Origin: Patagioenas fasciata
Lineage: Eukaryota > Chordata > Aves > Columbiformes > Columbidae
Length of the DNA: 64,000 nt
Reading direction: 5' to 3'
Assembly (NCBI RefSeq): GCF_037038585.1
Contig: NC_092526.1
Span: forward strand, 6,596,001 to 6,660,000
In this document: positions 28,141 through 40,740 of the stretch, in pieces
Numbering within the stretch: position 1 is the stretch's first letter
Layout: each line of letters starts with the position of its first letter
Notes under the pieces: model-generated
What the model saw: only the letters and a program-made list of their open reading frames with translations
Told to the model about the DNA's origin: nothing
Databases searched by the model: none
Made by a program: the position numbers and the translations under genes

Positions 28141-31100
28141 GCCATCTATCAGTATTTGTTATTCAAGAAATCAATCAGTTTTGTTTTTTAAATTACTGAG
28201 CAAGTTATTGGGAAAAATACTGAATTGCTTTAGGGTTCACTATGTTATCAGTTCTTGGGTGAGAGAGAACACAGATATGAAGCTAAAGATGAAGGAAACA
28301 AACCAGATCAAAGGTTAAGTCTGAAGTGAAAGACATTAAGGCCCAAGACTAAGTTTACTTTTGTACCACTGCCATCCAAAGCAATGCTCCAGCTGACTTC
28401 TGCATTTGCAGGAAGCATCAACTTCTGAAATCCAAACTGTTGAAGAGCCAAGAAAACCAAATCCCTTTCTCTTTGGTCACAGAGGACTTGTGTAACATCT
28501 CCCCATCACCTGGGCCACGCTTACCCAGCAGCATGAAACTCCTGTGGCTGATCGAACTGCTTCGAATCCTGCTCAAATCCACACAAGAGACATCATCTTC
28601 CCCACCAGATCTCAAAGACTTCAAAAAATACCCAGTTGAAGAGAGAAATTTACCATTTTTTCCTGTTTAAGAGTTTGCCTTGTAATATGATCATGCTCAC
28701 AAAAACTCCTAAGATTTTTTTTCTGTAGGTAATGTCTTAACTTCATAAAAGATAGGATTGTTTCTTAATTAGCAGGATTTGGATGGCTCCACAATTGATC
28801 TTTTTGAAAGAACTGCTGTGTATTTCCTATATAGCTAAGTATTAAACTAAATTTTCTGCTGGATGATACACAACACAATAACAGACCCTTGAAAGGTCTA
28901 TTAAGCTTAGGCAGTTTTCCAATTTGTTCAGTATCATCATTTGCTTCTCTGACAACAGACTTATGATATACCTAGAAAATTTAAATAGTGTTTAGTATTA
29001 CTAAATTTCATCCCTATCACTGCAACATTTGAGTGAATAGTATCACTAACACTTAAACAATTGCAGTCATATATATTCACCACTACTAAGCTAGAAAAAC
29101 AACAGGTTAAAGATATACCAATTTTTACATTATTAGTAGTACTTCCAACACACAAAATATTTTGTTTTCAGGGCAAGTAGAAGTAAATAGCAGCTGGGCA
29201 ACCCACAAGAAAACCCTATGACACTTACTGAAGAAATTAGAGGTCTGTAACAGCTAAAAGGAAGGGTTTTGTTGTTTTTGTTGGGGTTTTTCTTGTTTGT
29301 TTGTTTTAAGAACATCATATTAAAAATGCTTATTTAAGTATATGTTTGCTCTGGAGCCACACAATAGCAACCAAGCCTACACAAACCTAAACTGGCTTTG
29401 GGGCTTAAATCACAAGCCGTGGCTGCTCTCATCCGTGCCATCCCTGAGCTCTGCTGGAAGCTCCCACCCAGCCAGGAGAAACACCTGCACCATGAGTCAA
29501 ATCATAACCCTCTGCACTGCTCTCCAGCCAGAGAAAAATACTACCGTGGACTGGACCATGACAGCTGACAAACTACGTATACATCCCCTGGCACCCCTGC
29601 TGCAGGGCCAGCAAACTCCAGCAGAGACAGGACAGGCAGTCGGGGTCACAGACATCTCAAAATAGCTGCAACAAAGACTCCAGAATTTAAAAGCGCACAT
29701 CCTCGAGGTGGTTCCTGCAGAAAAGCTCCAGCAAGGCCAAGTCCAGCAGGTCTGAAACACCCAACTTCTCACCATGGGCACGGTATTGTAGCTGTGACTG
29801 ATAACATTGAAGTCAGAAGCTCAAAATTAGAAAGATTATCAGCTGTAAAAATGATAAAGCTGAGTACATGTAGTTCTCAGGCTTTTCTGAGTTTTCTTTC
29901 CCATCTTAAGCCTCTGAAAAACAAAGGTGAATTTTAGCTCAGCGGGGAGAAAACCTAGTGCCCAGCAGAGCTTGAATTGTAAGTTTACATCAGCCAAGCT
30001 TATTAATAAAAATCCCTCAGCATTAGCCTTGCACTACTGTTCTGTAATATAGAAAACCCATCATGCTTCTTATTAGATAACCTAGACCACTGCCTACAGG
30101 AGTCATCTATGCATTTCCCTAGAGAAGAAACGCAAGATTATTTCTTACAGCATATTTCAATTTCATTGCCCGATCTAGTTTTATGGGACCTGAAAGATGG
30201 ATATTTCCACCACGATTCCTCTTGGGAAGCTATTCTATTCAAATAATCTATTGCTGTTGGGTTTTTTTTCCTGGTATACAGCCAAAGTGATCTTTTCCTC
30301 TCCTTAGTTTCACTCCATTACTCTTACTCAAACAAATCATTGGCATGTGAAAGCATATTAAATGAAGACATTTTTCCCTAAACACTTCAGCTACACACAA
30401 GAGTTCACCAAATTGAAAACGCTAATCTCGATTTCCATTCTTGCACATGAAACAGAAATATCTGTATTAGCCAGAAGAAAGTTGACTTCAATCATAACAA
30501 AAAAAATATCATTTCCAGCAGAATCACAGTTAGTTTGGGGTGTTATGTTTTTCTCTTTTTCTGAAATCCATAAGATTTGTGGAAAGCACTGGGCTGTATT
30601 CTCTGGAGACAGGTGCTTTCAGGTGTTGCAGAGCAGTTGTACGGAGCAACAGGAGCATAATGCTCTCCTCATTAACCTCTGCAGACTGTCAGCACCTGGA
30701 AAATTCACACCGAAATGGCACAACTGCTTTCAGCAGCCAAAAATTCATACTCACAGATGTTATCAGGAGGAGTTTTTGATAATTCATTTGCCACTTTGTT
30801 ACCTGTCATGGCAAACAGTGGACAAATTTGTGTGCACAGTTGCACCTTCATGGAAATTTTGTGGGAGGTACAGCTCATTTCTGGTCTGGTTTATGTCCCT
30901 TAACAGATCAGTCAAAGACTACTACACTTTCGTGCAAAGAACAACTACATTTATAAGCTAGGAAATGGAGAAGAAAAACCTACACATGATTTTCAAATCC
31001 CAAACCTCAATTCTGTCGATGGACCAAAGTGCAGCCGATGATAGGTTACCCAGTCTTGCAACTGAACTAACTTCAGTGGACCGGGTATTAAATCCAATCC

Positions 31101-31317
31101 ACAATAGCTGATCAGACAACACCCTAGGGGAGAGAGGTAGGTCAAGGGATAGAGCTGCATACTCACTGGCTTCGATGAATACAAAATAGGAATCTCTGGA
31201 ATTATAGCTATATAAGAGCTGATGAAAGCCATAAAGGCAAGCAAAACTTGACATCTCAGTCTTGGACTGCAGCTAAACCAGTTCACACTCATAGAGGTAA
31301 AAGAAAATTCTAGAGGT

Positions 31318-31372
31318 TCATAGAATATCTTGAGTTGGAAGGGACCATTCAACTCCCAACTTCAGTACAACA
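31318..31372 (-). repeat. CR1 LINE extreme 3' tail
   Basis: CATAGAATATCTTGAGTTGG followed by AAGGGACCATTCAACTCCC is the reverse complement of the terminal CR1 segment (gggtcccttccaa...attctatg). Only about 55 bp remain, consistent with strong 5' truncation. Confidence 0.65.
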
Positions 31373-32381
31373 GAGACTGTTTCCTGAAGTTCGAAGACAA
31401 GTACGCAATTTCTCCTACTCCATTGTTTCAAACACATCCAGATATTAGTTGTTTTGCTTACACTTTTGCATTTAAGAACAATTCCAAAACAATCTGCTTC
31501 AGATCCATTTTTCTATAACAAAAGTGATGCAAACTTTTGCAGTTTCCTAAGACTTTTCCCACTTAGGGCACAGTCTTGCTTGATCAAGACAAAAGGAAAC
31601 TTTAAAAGTATCTCTTGCCTCTCTAGACAGAAAAGTTGAGCAAATTCAGTAGCCATAAGCTTCTAAAATTATGGATTAGAAAGAATAAATCCTGAGACCA
31701 AAAAACAGTATTCACATTATTCTCTCACAAAGGTTAATTCTTTAAGTTTGAACATTAAAAGATTTCTGTAGCTTTCCATTCCCACGGAACCATTTACTGC
31801 CTCACAAGAAATGACTACTCAGCAATAACCACTTCTTGTTCTGCGTCTTTTCCAGCAGTTGCATCTGCACAACTCCCTGCTCTGATTTGCAACCTCAGGC
31901 TGCTTACCTGGGGTGAGAGGGAACGGGAGCAGGGGATGGCGCAGCTCACCCCACACCCCACTCCCCTGCCAGATGCCTGTCTCCAAATACTAACACATTA
32001 CCTGCTCGCTTGACAAAACCTGTGCAAACTCTTTGAGGGTTAGAACTGAGGCCTAATACCATAGTCCAAACTATAGGGAAAATGCTATCTTGCAAAAAGC
32101 CCTAGTTACCAAGGTGTGAGTGTGTAAAATTTTACTCACACCTGATTGAACAGGGTATTTGTTCACTCCCCCCATGCCCTTATGCCATCAGTTTGTTCCT
32201 CTAAAGGCCAATTGTTTTACTGAAGTTTAAAAACAAGAGCAAGGCAAACACAACACAAACACCTTGGTGTAGGGGCTGTCAGGGTGGCCTGGCTAATCCA
32301 AGCATGGTTAATCAGATTTCAGTTTCACAAAACCAACGTGGCTGATAAAAGGCAGTAACTTCTATCAGACCAAACTCTCTT

Positions 32382-32642
32382 TATAAAAGGTGCTTCCATC
32401 ACCTTCGAGAAGCTCTTGCCAGCAACATGCTCCACAAACCACCACACCATGAACCATTACTGCAATCGGCTGCCTTGTTTGCAGAAGTTCTGCCTCCAAA
32501 AAATGGGTTGCCCGGGCTGCAGAACCCCCAGGCAATCACCCACCAACATCTATGCTTGAATAAGCCAAATATCCCTCCTTGCTTTGCTGATACTCTAGCA
32601 CGATCAGGCTTGCAAAGTCCTCCACTGGCTATGGCAAATAAA
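32382..32642 (+). other. TATA-like box, 36-codon Cys-rich micro-ORF and AATAAA (candidate only)
   Basis: TATAAAAGG lies at 32382-32390. An ATG at 32449, in ACC ATG A context, opens a frame to TGA at 32559. It has 36 codons with five Cys, including a CPGC motif. AATAAA lies at 32637-32642. A second, overlapping frame of 72 codons starts at 32427. No family is recognised and chance is quite possible; it is listed because promoter-like, coding-like and poly(A)-like signals fall in order within 260 bp. Confidence 0.2.
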
Positions 32643-33281
32643 TAGATGTGGTTTTATCGTCGGTGCTGCCAAACAATGCAGACCAAAAAGCAGCTGCAAG
32701 TCTGCTGGTTTTTTGCCTCCATCCCCAGGAGATGGAACCTTGCTGTGATCATCCCGACAAGGCCGCCTCAAACGTTGCGCAGTGCGATGCCTGTGGTGCA
32801 GCCACAGAAAATTGCTTTCACAAAAGAGAAAAACAAACAGAAGGAAAAAATGCAACTTAATAGCAGGAAATCAAGAAGTCAGCTAACACCAAGTGATGCG
32901 CCCATCTTTACAAGCGACTAAAAACCTCTGTGAAGGCTCAGACACTATAATTTATTAGTAACCCAGACAAAATACATTTAGCGATGCTACTGCCATGTAT
33001 TTTTCCTCTCAGCACTCGGTGAGCAGCGTCTCACAGCTGTTGGAGGGGACAGCACATTCCCCAACACAACTGGGATTTAAATTATTAAAAATGATGCCTG
33101 GTCTATAAAACAATATTCAAAACTACTGACTACAGGATAAAGGTTGATTTTGCTTGAAAACCTTATTAATATAAATAATTACAGTATCTAACTCTGGACA
33201 CAAAGTCTACCATATACAAATTTTGAGCAGACTACTGCCTACATAAGCTTTTATCACACCTCTACTTATGCCATGCTTCCA

Positions 33282-33298
33282 CCCCCCCCCCCCCCCCC
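33282..33298. repeat. Homopolymer C17 (G17 on minus)
   Basis: Seventeen uninterrupted C residues in intron 1. On the SPOPL-sense strand this is G17 and could fold into a G-quadruplex in the nascent transcript. The length is likely polymorphic and may also be a sequencing artefact. Confidence 0.9.
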
Positions 33299-36200
33299 TT
33301 TTAAAGGGAACAAACACACTTAAGGAAAACATCATTGATAACGTGCCTTTTGCCATAAGCAAGACAGGAACTCCACTCATGGGATGTAACAGTATTAATT
33401 CAAATCTTCCAGATGTATTCACTGTAATTTTTTTCCCCTCAAATCAACCACTTGCCCAGTGCAAAACTTGCAAAAATGTAATTATGCAAACTTTCTCAGT
33501 ATAAGAACTTTCTTATTAACTATATCACCTTTTACAACACAAATACCCTTCTGCTGCAGTTTTTAATTTTAGAAGTTTGTTTGCTATATGCATATGATGA
33601 GCAAAATCTACCTCGACATATTCTGCAGGGAGATTAAAAAAAAAAAACATTGAAACTAGATTTCATATATTCTGTTCCTCTGAAACCACCATATGCCAAA
33701 CACAGTACCAGACCTAACAGTAAGATCACACCAACTCCGACAGTCAGTACAGCAATGTGTTATATTAACCTAAAAATCACCCAAAGCAGCTAGAGATTTC
33801 AGAAAATTTGGTTTCTAGGAGAACATTTCCAGAACTGAAATAATATGACTCAAGTCTTTAAATGAGTTCATCCAGACTGTAAGAACTTTCCAAAAGCATG
33901 AAAACATACCTAAAAAGAGGTACAAATCCAGATATATGCAAATAATCGCTGCAGTTAACTTCACACACACCACAGACACTGAAATGACTGTATTTTGTCC
34001 TCTGTTAAAAAAACAGTTATTCAATTTGATATGTAAATATCAGTGGGACCACAGGTACCTACAATGTTAATAAAAAGGCATTAAAGTTTAATTTTATCAT
34101 TACATATTGCTTCATCCCAGAAGCTGAAGCAAACTATATTAAGAACTTGTTATCTAAATTCATTACAAAACAGTTCTGATTTTATCTTTGAGAGTTTCTG
34201 ATGAAGAACAAGTGACTCTGAAATTAAACTCAGTTAACAAGGAATCCATCTGTTTCTAAATTCAAGAAAAACTGCCACCAAGGAGTGCTGTTTTGTTGCT
34301 GAGGTAATGTCTACAAATCAAGTAATTCAGAGCCCTATTGTGTTAAATGCTGCAGACAGTAAACAAGTGTCTTTTCTGAAGAATTTTAAGAAATTACTAG
34401 CTAACTGATCTGAATCATTATACCAATACATTAGGCACTCAAAGCAACAAATGACTAATGATTTTAGATTTTATTTCAACTTAAACCAGTGATTTTTTTA
34501 CTTAAACTCTGTATATTGAAATTGGCTGTCCTTCACAGGCTACGGGCCATGCTGATGGAGAAAACAGATCCACCAATTAGAAACTGAATATGAACAAAGA
34601 ATGCCAGGAAAATTAAAACTTTTAGGAGAAGTAGTTTTCCAAAGAAAAAAGTCAATATGGAACAGAGAACCAGAAAGTATGACACCAGAGGAGAAAGTTA
34701 TACCAGCTGCTCCTCAGGCCAGAAAGAGTTCTGCACCTACAAGTAATTTCAGTTGTTCAGGAAGCGCCAGCTGACTCAACTAACCCCAAACCCTTTTAGA
34801 GACACCCAAGTCTAATTAATTTTCCTAACATTTAATACACAACAAAACAAGCCATCTGAGGGAAATCAAGTGCAAGTCATCGCTCTCCCCCCACATTGCC
34901 TTCATCTCCATTCATAACACTACTTATGAATTGATTTTGCAAGTGACTTGACCAACTGGTAAGTGAGCTCTTGGGAGGGGACAAACATTAAAGGAAGAAG
35001 CAGGAAGGAGGTCAAGAGAAAGCTGGGCACCCAGGTGTCACCCAGCGATCCTCACTACCACACAAGAGAGGCAGGTACCACAACACAAGGTTCCCACCCC
35101 ATGAACTTCAGAAGTTTCCCAACTGCTGGAGATGTTTACTCCAGGAGCAGCAGCACTGACTACACCAAGAGCTACTCCACTGCATCCTCCCTCACACACA
35201 ATTGCTTTTTCTTTCCATAGAGCTGCCAGTTAAATTACACATCAAATGATAAATTCACCTTTGAACTACTTAAGAAGTCACAATATAGTGCAAAGAGCAA
35301 ATGTCACATCAAGTGAGGTGGATGGAACCGACACCAACTGCTCACCACTCGATTGATAAAGTACCACCACTTAAAGGCTAAGCAGCTGTCTATTTCACAG
35401 CAATCCTACCGCAAGAGAACATCAAACTAGAGCTTCAGATAATGCTTAACAGCTAAGTGAGTTGAGATCTAAAATTGGGGGTTTTGAGACTTTTTTTGTT
35501 TTTAATTAAACATTCGCAGACACACAAGAAGTAAATTAACATCTTGCAAGTGCTCGTAAGACCCACCAACTTCATTCTATATATTTAGCAATGAAAGCAA
35601 GGAAGAGTACACTAGACATTTCCAATGCTTAAAAAAAAAAATAAATAAAAAAGGTTACAACTACTTACAGCAGTAGTTTTTAGAGAGTTCAGAACTCAAC
35701 ACAGAAATGCTTCTCCCCATTCACCTAGCATTCAACTTTATGTGAAGCCCATATTGAAATCACTTAGTCCATCTTTCATCTCTGAACAAGCACCATGGAA
35801 AAGAAACTACCTTTTTCATTAAAGCAACTGTCAAATTCTGGAAATAACATTTTACACTTGGTTTATGTCACCTATTTTGATTATTTCCACAGAAAGTAAA
35901 AGACAAGTAACCAAATGAAAACTGGCAAATGTAGAATTTTTCACAAAAATCAAATAATAGCTTTTGGGAGATACAAGGCAGTATCAAGGATAAGTAATTT
36001 AATTCAGGGAATTTGTATGTGTGAGCTCTCTAGATTATTCCACGCCAATGAGTTTCTGAATCAGCTGAAGGCGTATCTGACTTTCCACTGCATTTCCTAA
36101 ATGCTATATGCAAACACTGATCACAACAACTTAGATACATGTACGCTTGCAAAGCAATTCCTTGTAAAGAACACTAAAACACCTTTATAGCTGACAAAGA

Positions 36201-39200
36201 ATATTTTTAAATCAGGTTACCAAAAAACACATTGGAAAGCTATTAAACTCAGGTAAAACGTGACCATGAAAGTTGAGGAATTTTCTGCTTAAGCTTACTC
36301 CAACATTGAACATATACTCCTGCCAAAATTCAGCCTCACCACACAAGCTGAACAGCTAAAACATTAACCCAAAAATGAAACATTTATGCAACACCATACA
36401 CACTCTATAATATAGTATACATACTACTTAAGAAACTCACTGAACTAGGGCAAGTGAGGGTCTCCTCTCAGTAGCAACTACTATGGCATCTAAAGTGCCA
36501 CGATGAAAATACCTTCACCCCTCACACAGCTGCAACAACTCTCCTCCCAAGTACTAAGCACAAACTGAAGGTGAGATTTCCTACTTCCATTTGAAAGGAC
36601 AGCTTCAATACAAGTCCTTCTGACATTGGTGGGACAAGAAGTAGTAGAAGCAAAGCGCCATAAGGACATAAACAAGAAAGTTGCTCCAGAAATCAAAGCA
36701 AGGAAGAAACCTCCTGTGAATATGCATGCATTTTGCAAAGGGAAGAAAGCAAACCAAGAGCCAAGGTATGAAAGCCTCTTGCAGAGGACATCCGTGCCGG
36801 GATGGAGCAGGCATCCGACAAGTGCTGAGGCAAGGGCCTTCTATTTTGTCCTAAAAATGAAGGGCTCAGGGCACATGTGACAAAACACGGAGCCCGTTTT
36901 GCTGCCCAGCTGCTCTTCCCCCCCAGTCTGATGATTACCACAGAGTCAGGAGAGGGCTGCCCTGTCCCCCCAGCTTCACATGCTCATGGCCTTCTGGAAC
37001 TACACCATTCCCACAGGTTCATTTATCACCAGTATATCGTTTTGCTGCCCTGTCACTATATGACTGCATGGCACATCAGCTGATTTGACGGAGGTTGTTA
37101 CAGAAACATGAACTGTGGCTCTTAAGAAGCCAAAGTGCTTTAACATATCTAGTGAGGGAAGAGCTAAGAAAAACAAACAAAAAAAAAGACTGAGGGGAAT
37201 GACAGTGACACTTTCAAAGTCTTCTTTTGATTCACACCACAGTATTTTGAAGTTCACAGGATCTCATGATTACAAGTATAAGGTTACTGCTTTTATTGAG
37301 TGCAACAATCTCAATTAGATTTCCTTACTCTTAACCATGTTTTGCCAAATACACAGGAAGCAGCATGCCATAGACTGCCCTTCACAGAGTCAGAAATGCC
37401 CATATAAGTCTGTCACAAAAAGCTGATGGAAAAAATACCACAAACATCCACTTGTCATCAACATGAAAACAAAAACAAACGCACAACAACAAAAACCCAG
37501 ACCAAAATGGCTCTGAGCACACACCAGAACCTGGAAACAAAATCAACAGGACAAATTTCTATCTACAGTCATTTCTACAAGGGCATAAGATGCAGAAAGA
37601 AAAAAGTGCACAGATAAGGTAGATGTGAAGAAACTGTATATGAAAGAGTGGGGAAGAAACAAATGCAGGCAAAACTAAGGAAGAATGAATAAGAAAAGAA
37701 AACAATGAGATCTGTGTGTCAGTCTCCACTATCTACTACTGCCCTCAGCTATTTCTTTTCCACTTGAACTTCTGCTGTTAATGACAACTGGTTTAATTCT
37801 CTCTCCTGTATGTTTATGTTTAGGTGCTCTCAAAGGCACAAAAACTAAGAGATAAACACCACATACAGAAAAAGGTAAAATAGTTTTGTAATATGTGATT
37901 TTGACTGAACACCCAAGAACTATAAGCAATACGCACTGACAGCTGAAATCAGTGATTAGGCCAGAAAAAACCTGGTGGCTTTTCAAGTTCATTTCACATT
38001 TCTCTATAGCATATATAAGTTTTCAATAGCAACAAGTAGCTCACAACGCCTATGCAAGCTCAGAATGTAATTCTTTATTTTCACTGACAGTTTAAAAGCA
38101 GACTGCAGAGTACTGAAGCTAAAAGTTTGGCAGAAAGCTGTTTCAAGGCAATATAACACCAAGGATATTTCTGGACACTTAAAATCTCAGGTTTCCAGAA
38201 GAGAGTTAAAAGTAGTTTCTGGTGATACACCAAACCCTGCCATGTTTGCAGCTTTATGTATGAAACACATACTGTTTAAAAGTTATTTTCCCTTTCCCAA
38301 GCAAATATCCCCTTATAGAGTGGGGTAAAAATCCTACACACACACTGGAAATCCTCCACAAACATTTATGTTTGTCCTACTCACACATGCCAGAAGGCCC
38401 AGAGAAGTCAGGTAAAATACCTTCAGAAGTGACAGTGACTGAGAACTGTCCCTCTAAGAAAGAATTTTTATTTCCAGAAATAATATTAATTTTTTTTCAG
38501 TAAAAATGGAAAAAAAGAACAAAACCTTTTCTAAAAAAAAAAAAAAGTTAAACAAAATGCTTTGGCAGTCATACAAATGGCTCAGCTCCAGCACCACTGT
38601 GGTACAAATTCTTCCAACCATATGGGATAGTTATCAGAATAATGCATCCTGCAGAACTGATAAGAATAAGGAATGACCCAGCTTGACTCTCATAGATTGT
38701 TCTTCCTGGCAGGAGGTTAGAAACAATCCTTTTTGTTCAAATGCTATTTTTATAGCCTTTAACACCATTTTAGAAAACAAGGTAAGAGTATCTTCACAAC
38801 GCAAAGGTATATTTCAAAATAAACTGTTGATTTCTAGTACACTGCAGTTAAAAAAATATTGTGAACTCATCAACAGCACTCACGTTGTTTTGTTTTGCTT
38901 TTAGCCATTCTTTATGCTCCTTCTCAGCTACTACTGCCCTCAAACTGCTTTAAAATGACGCAAATTTCACAGGACCCCAGCGAATTTCGGATGACATCAC
39001 CAGGTGCAAACCCGGGTTAGTCAACTCCACTTCCTGACCACGTAGGAAATGGTGCGCGCAGAACCCGTGAATCAACCGGGAGCTTCGCAACATTATTCAC
39101 CCGCTGCCACAGCGTCCTCCAAAGTTTGCCACAGCCCAAAGAAAGGAGCCCAGTACCCCGCCCCCTTTTTTTCATGACAAGACGAGAACTTCCCCAAACA

Positions 39201-39745
39201 AACTGTCACATCGCAGTTTGAGATAATAAGAACGCACGCGGAAAATAAAGCGTATGGGGTTGTTTTGTGGGAGTGCTGAGAGCGCTCATGCCAGGGCCTG
39301 CAGAGCCCATTACGAAGCGCGTCCTGTCCAAGGTATGGATTACATACGTGGGGACAACACCGGTCACAAGCCCCTCCAGGCCGGCACCGGCTCCGGGGCC
39401 GGGAGGCTTCGCCAGAGCCAAGGCGGGGGAAGGGCCGTTGCCCCGGGCAAGGGGACCCGGGCCCGCCCCGCCGGGCAGGGCAGAGCAGAGCACAACAAAG
39501 GCCTCCCCGCCACCCGGCAGCGCCCCCGCCGCCTCCCTTGCTGCCCTCCCCCCCAACCCGGGGCGGTACGTACCGGAGCGCGGCGCTGACTGGGCGGCGC
39601 GGCGGGTCTCATACTGCCGGGGTGGGGTAAGGTGTGGCGGTCACCGGTGGCCAGCGGGAGGCGGAAGCGGCGAGGCCGGGCGGTGGCGGAGCCGCATCGC
39701 TGCACGGCGCCGAGACCCCCTGCCGCCCGCTCCTCCGTCCCTCAC

Positions 39746-39820
39746 CCGCGCTCGGCACCTCGCGGCTCCCGTACGACCCCGCTGCCGCCGCTCCGGCCGC
39801 CGCCGCCGCTGCACTTCCGG
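39746..39820 (-). other. SPOPL: Candidate SPOPL non-coding exon 1 (donor end)
   Basis: On the minus strand CGCGG|GTGAGG at 39746/39745 is a good donor just downstream of the ETS site, a usual neighbour of initiation sites in TATA-less promoters. A competing donor (GTACGT) lies near 39575. The transcription start is not visible from sequence, so the upstream limit given here is arbitrary. Confidence 0.3.
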
Positions 39821-39916
39821 GCGGGGAGGGGTCACGCCGCCTCGCGCCCCGCCGCTTCCATCCGGGCCCTCGCGCGGGGCCCCGCCTCCTCCTCCGCGGC
39901 GCCCGGGGCGGGGCGC

Positions 39917-39987
39917 GAGACCGGCCGTTGGGCGCGGGCGGAGTGCGAGACCGGCCGTTGGGCAAGGCGCGAGGCCGGCCGTTGGGC
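39917..39987. repeat. Three-copy GC-rich promoter repeat with MYB-like cores
   Basis: The unit GAGACCGGCCGTTGGGC occurs at 39917-39933 and 39947-39963, and with one change (GAGGCCGG...) at 39971-39987. Spacing is 30 and 24 bp. Each copy holds CCGTTGG, whose complement CCAACGG fits the MYB core YAACKG. The repeat is directly seen; factor binding is inference. Confidence 0.75.
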
Positions 39988-40265
39988 GGGCTGGGGCGCG
40001 CGGGGGCAAGTGCGGCTGAGAGCGTGAGGAGATGGCCGGAGAGACCACCAGTCCCGCCGTCGCTGTTGAGCGGGGGCGACAAGCAGGGTCCGTGAGGAGG
40101 CGGCGGGGCGCTTCTGCGAAGGCTCCGAGTGCCGGGACGGGGGAGCTCAGGGGTTTGTCGTGTGAGGTTTCAGTGGGAAGTGCTCCCGTGGAGCAAGTGC
40201 CTGGTCAGTACCCCTGGTTACCGAGTGGTTCACGCTGCGGGGCCGATGGTGGTCTTCCGAGGACT

Positions 40266-40293
40266 CTTTTTTTCTTTTTTTTTTTTTTTTTTC
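40266..40293. repeat. Poly-T tract next to CR1 insertion
   Basis: An almost pure T run (one C interruption) at the edge of the CpG island, just before a CR1 copy. It could be the reverse complement of an A-tail or simple slippage. Confidence 0.8.
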
Positions 40294-40324
40294 GGATTAA
40301 GGTAACATAAAAATGACACTTGTG

Positions 40325-40740
40325 AACTCCATCTGATCATGAGAGGCCTAGAGCACCTTTCTTATGAAGAGACACTGAGAGCGCTGGGTCTGTTCAGCCT
40401 GGAGAAGAGAAGCTGAGAAGGGATCTGATCAATGTTTATAAGTATCTCGAGAGCATGTGTCAAGAGGATGTCAAGACTCCTTTCAGTGGTGCCCAATGAC
40501 AGGATGAGGGGCAATGGGCATAGACTGAAGCACAGGAGGTTCCATCTGAAGTTGAGGAGAAACTTCTTTCCTGGACCAGGCTGCCCAGAGAGGCTGTGGA
40601 GTCTCCTTCTCTGGAGACATTCAAACCCACCCGGGCACATTCCTGTGTGATCTGCTCTGGTGAACCTGCTTTAGCAGGGGGGTTGGACTGGATGATCTCC
40701 ACCGGTCCCTTCAACCCCAGCCAGTCTGTGACTCTGTGAT
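40325..40740 (+). repeat. CR1 LINE 3' fragment
   Basis: About 415 bp of recognisable CR1: the ORF2 end (GAGAGGCCTAGAGCACC, GTTCAGCCTGGAGAAGAG), then the 3' UTR (CTGGACCAGGCTGCCCAGAG, GTTGGACTGGATGATCTCC), ending GTGACTCTGTGAT. The subtype reading CCTGTGTGATCTGCTCTGG is shared with the copy near 58 kb. The insertion lies about 200 bp outside the CpG island. Confidence 0.92.

Larger units (their letters stand above)
22403..39745 (-). other. SPOPL: SPOPL intron 1 (5' boundary inferred)
   Basis: About 17 kb between the exon 2 acceptor and the candidate exon 1 donor in the CpG island. It is mostly unremarkable AT-rich DNA. Embedded items are a possible conserved element at about 23120-23215, an AT-rich run at 28115-28140, an unexplained 199-codon plus-strand frame at 30362-30961, a CR1 tail at 31318-31372, a TATA/micro-ORF arrangement at 32382-32642 and a C17 run at 33282-33298. 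Confidence 0.65.
39230..40142 (-). promoter_or_regulatory. SPOPL: CpG-island promoter of SPOPL
   Basis: About 0.9 kb of very GC- and CpG-rich DNA sits abruptly in AT-rich surroundings, in the position expected for the SPOPL promoter and its non-coding exon 1. It contains an Sp1-type GC box (GGGGCGGGGC at 39905-39914), an ETS/GABPA site (CCGGAAGTG on minus, 39820-39812), several possible splice donors and a triple repeat at 39917-39987. No TATA box is seen, so dispersed and possibly bidirectional initiation is likely. Long open frames here on both strands are a by-product of GC richness. Confidence 0.85.

Noticed and set aside
29342..29781. Overlapping 94- and 107-codon frames on opposite strands
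   Set aside because: No recognisable domain, no splice or promoter context, and mirror-image openness suggests chance in a slightly GC-richer patch.
39254..40095. Long overlapping open frames (110-250 codons) on both strands
   Set aside because: They coincide with the CpG island, where stop codons are rare in all frames. The translations are Pro/Arg/Gly/Ala-rich with no domain.
40362..40714. Several 70-90-codon frames on both strands
   Set aside because: All lie within the CR1 fragment at 40325-40740.
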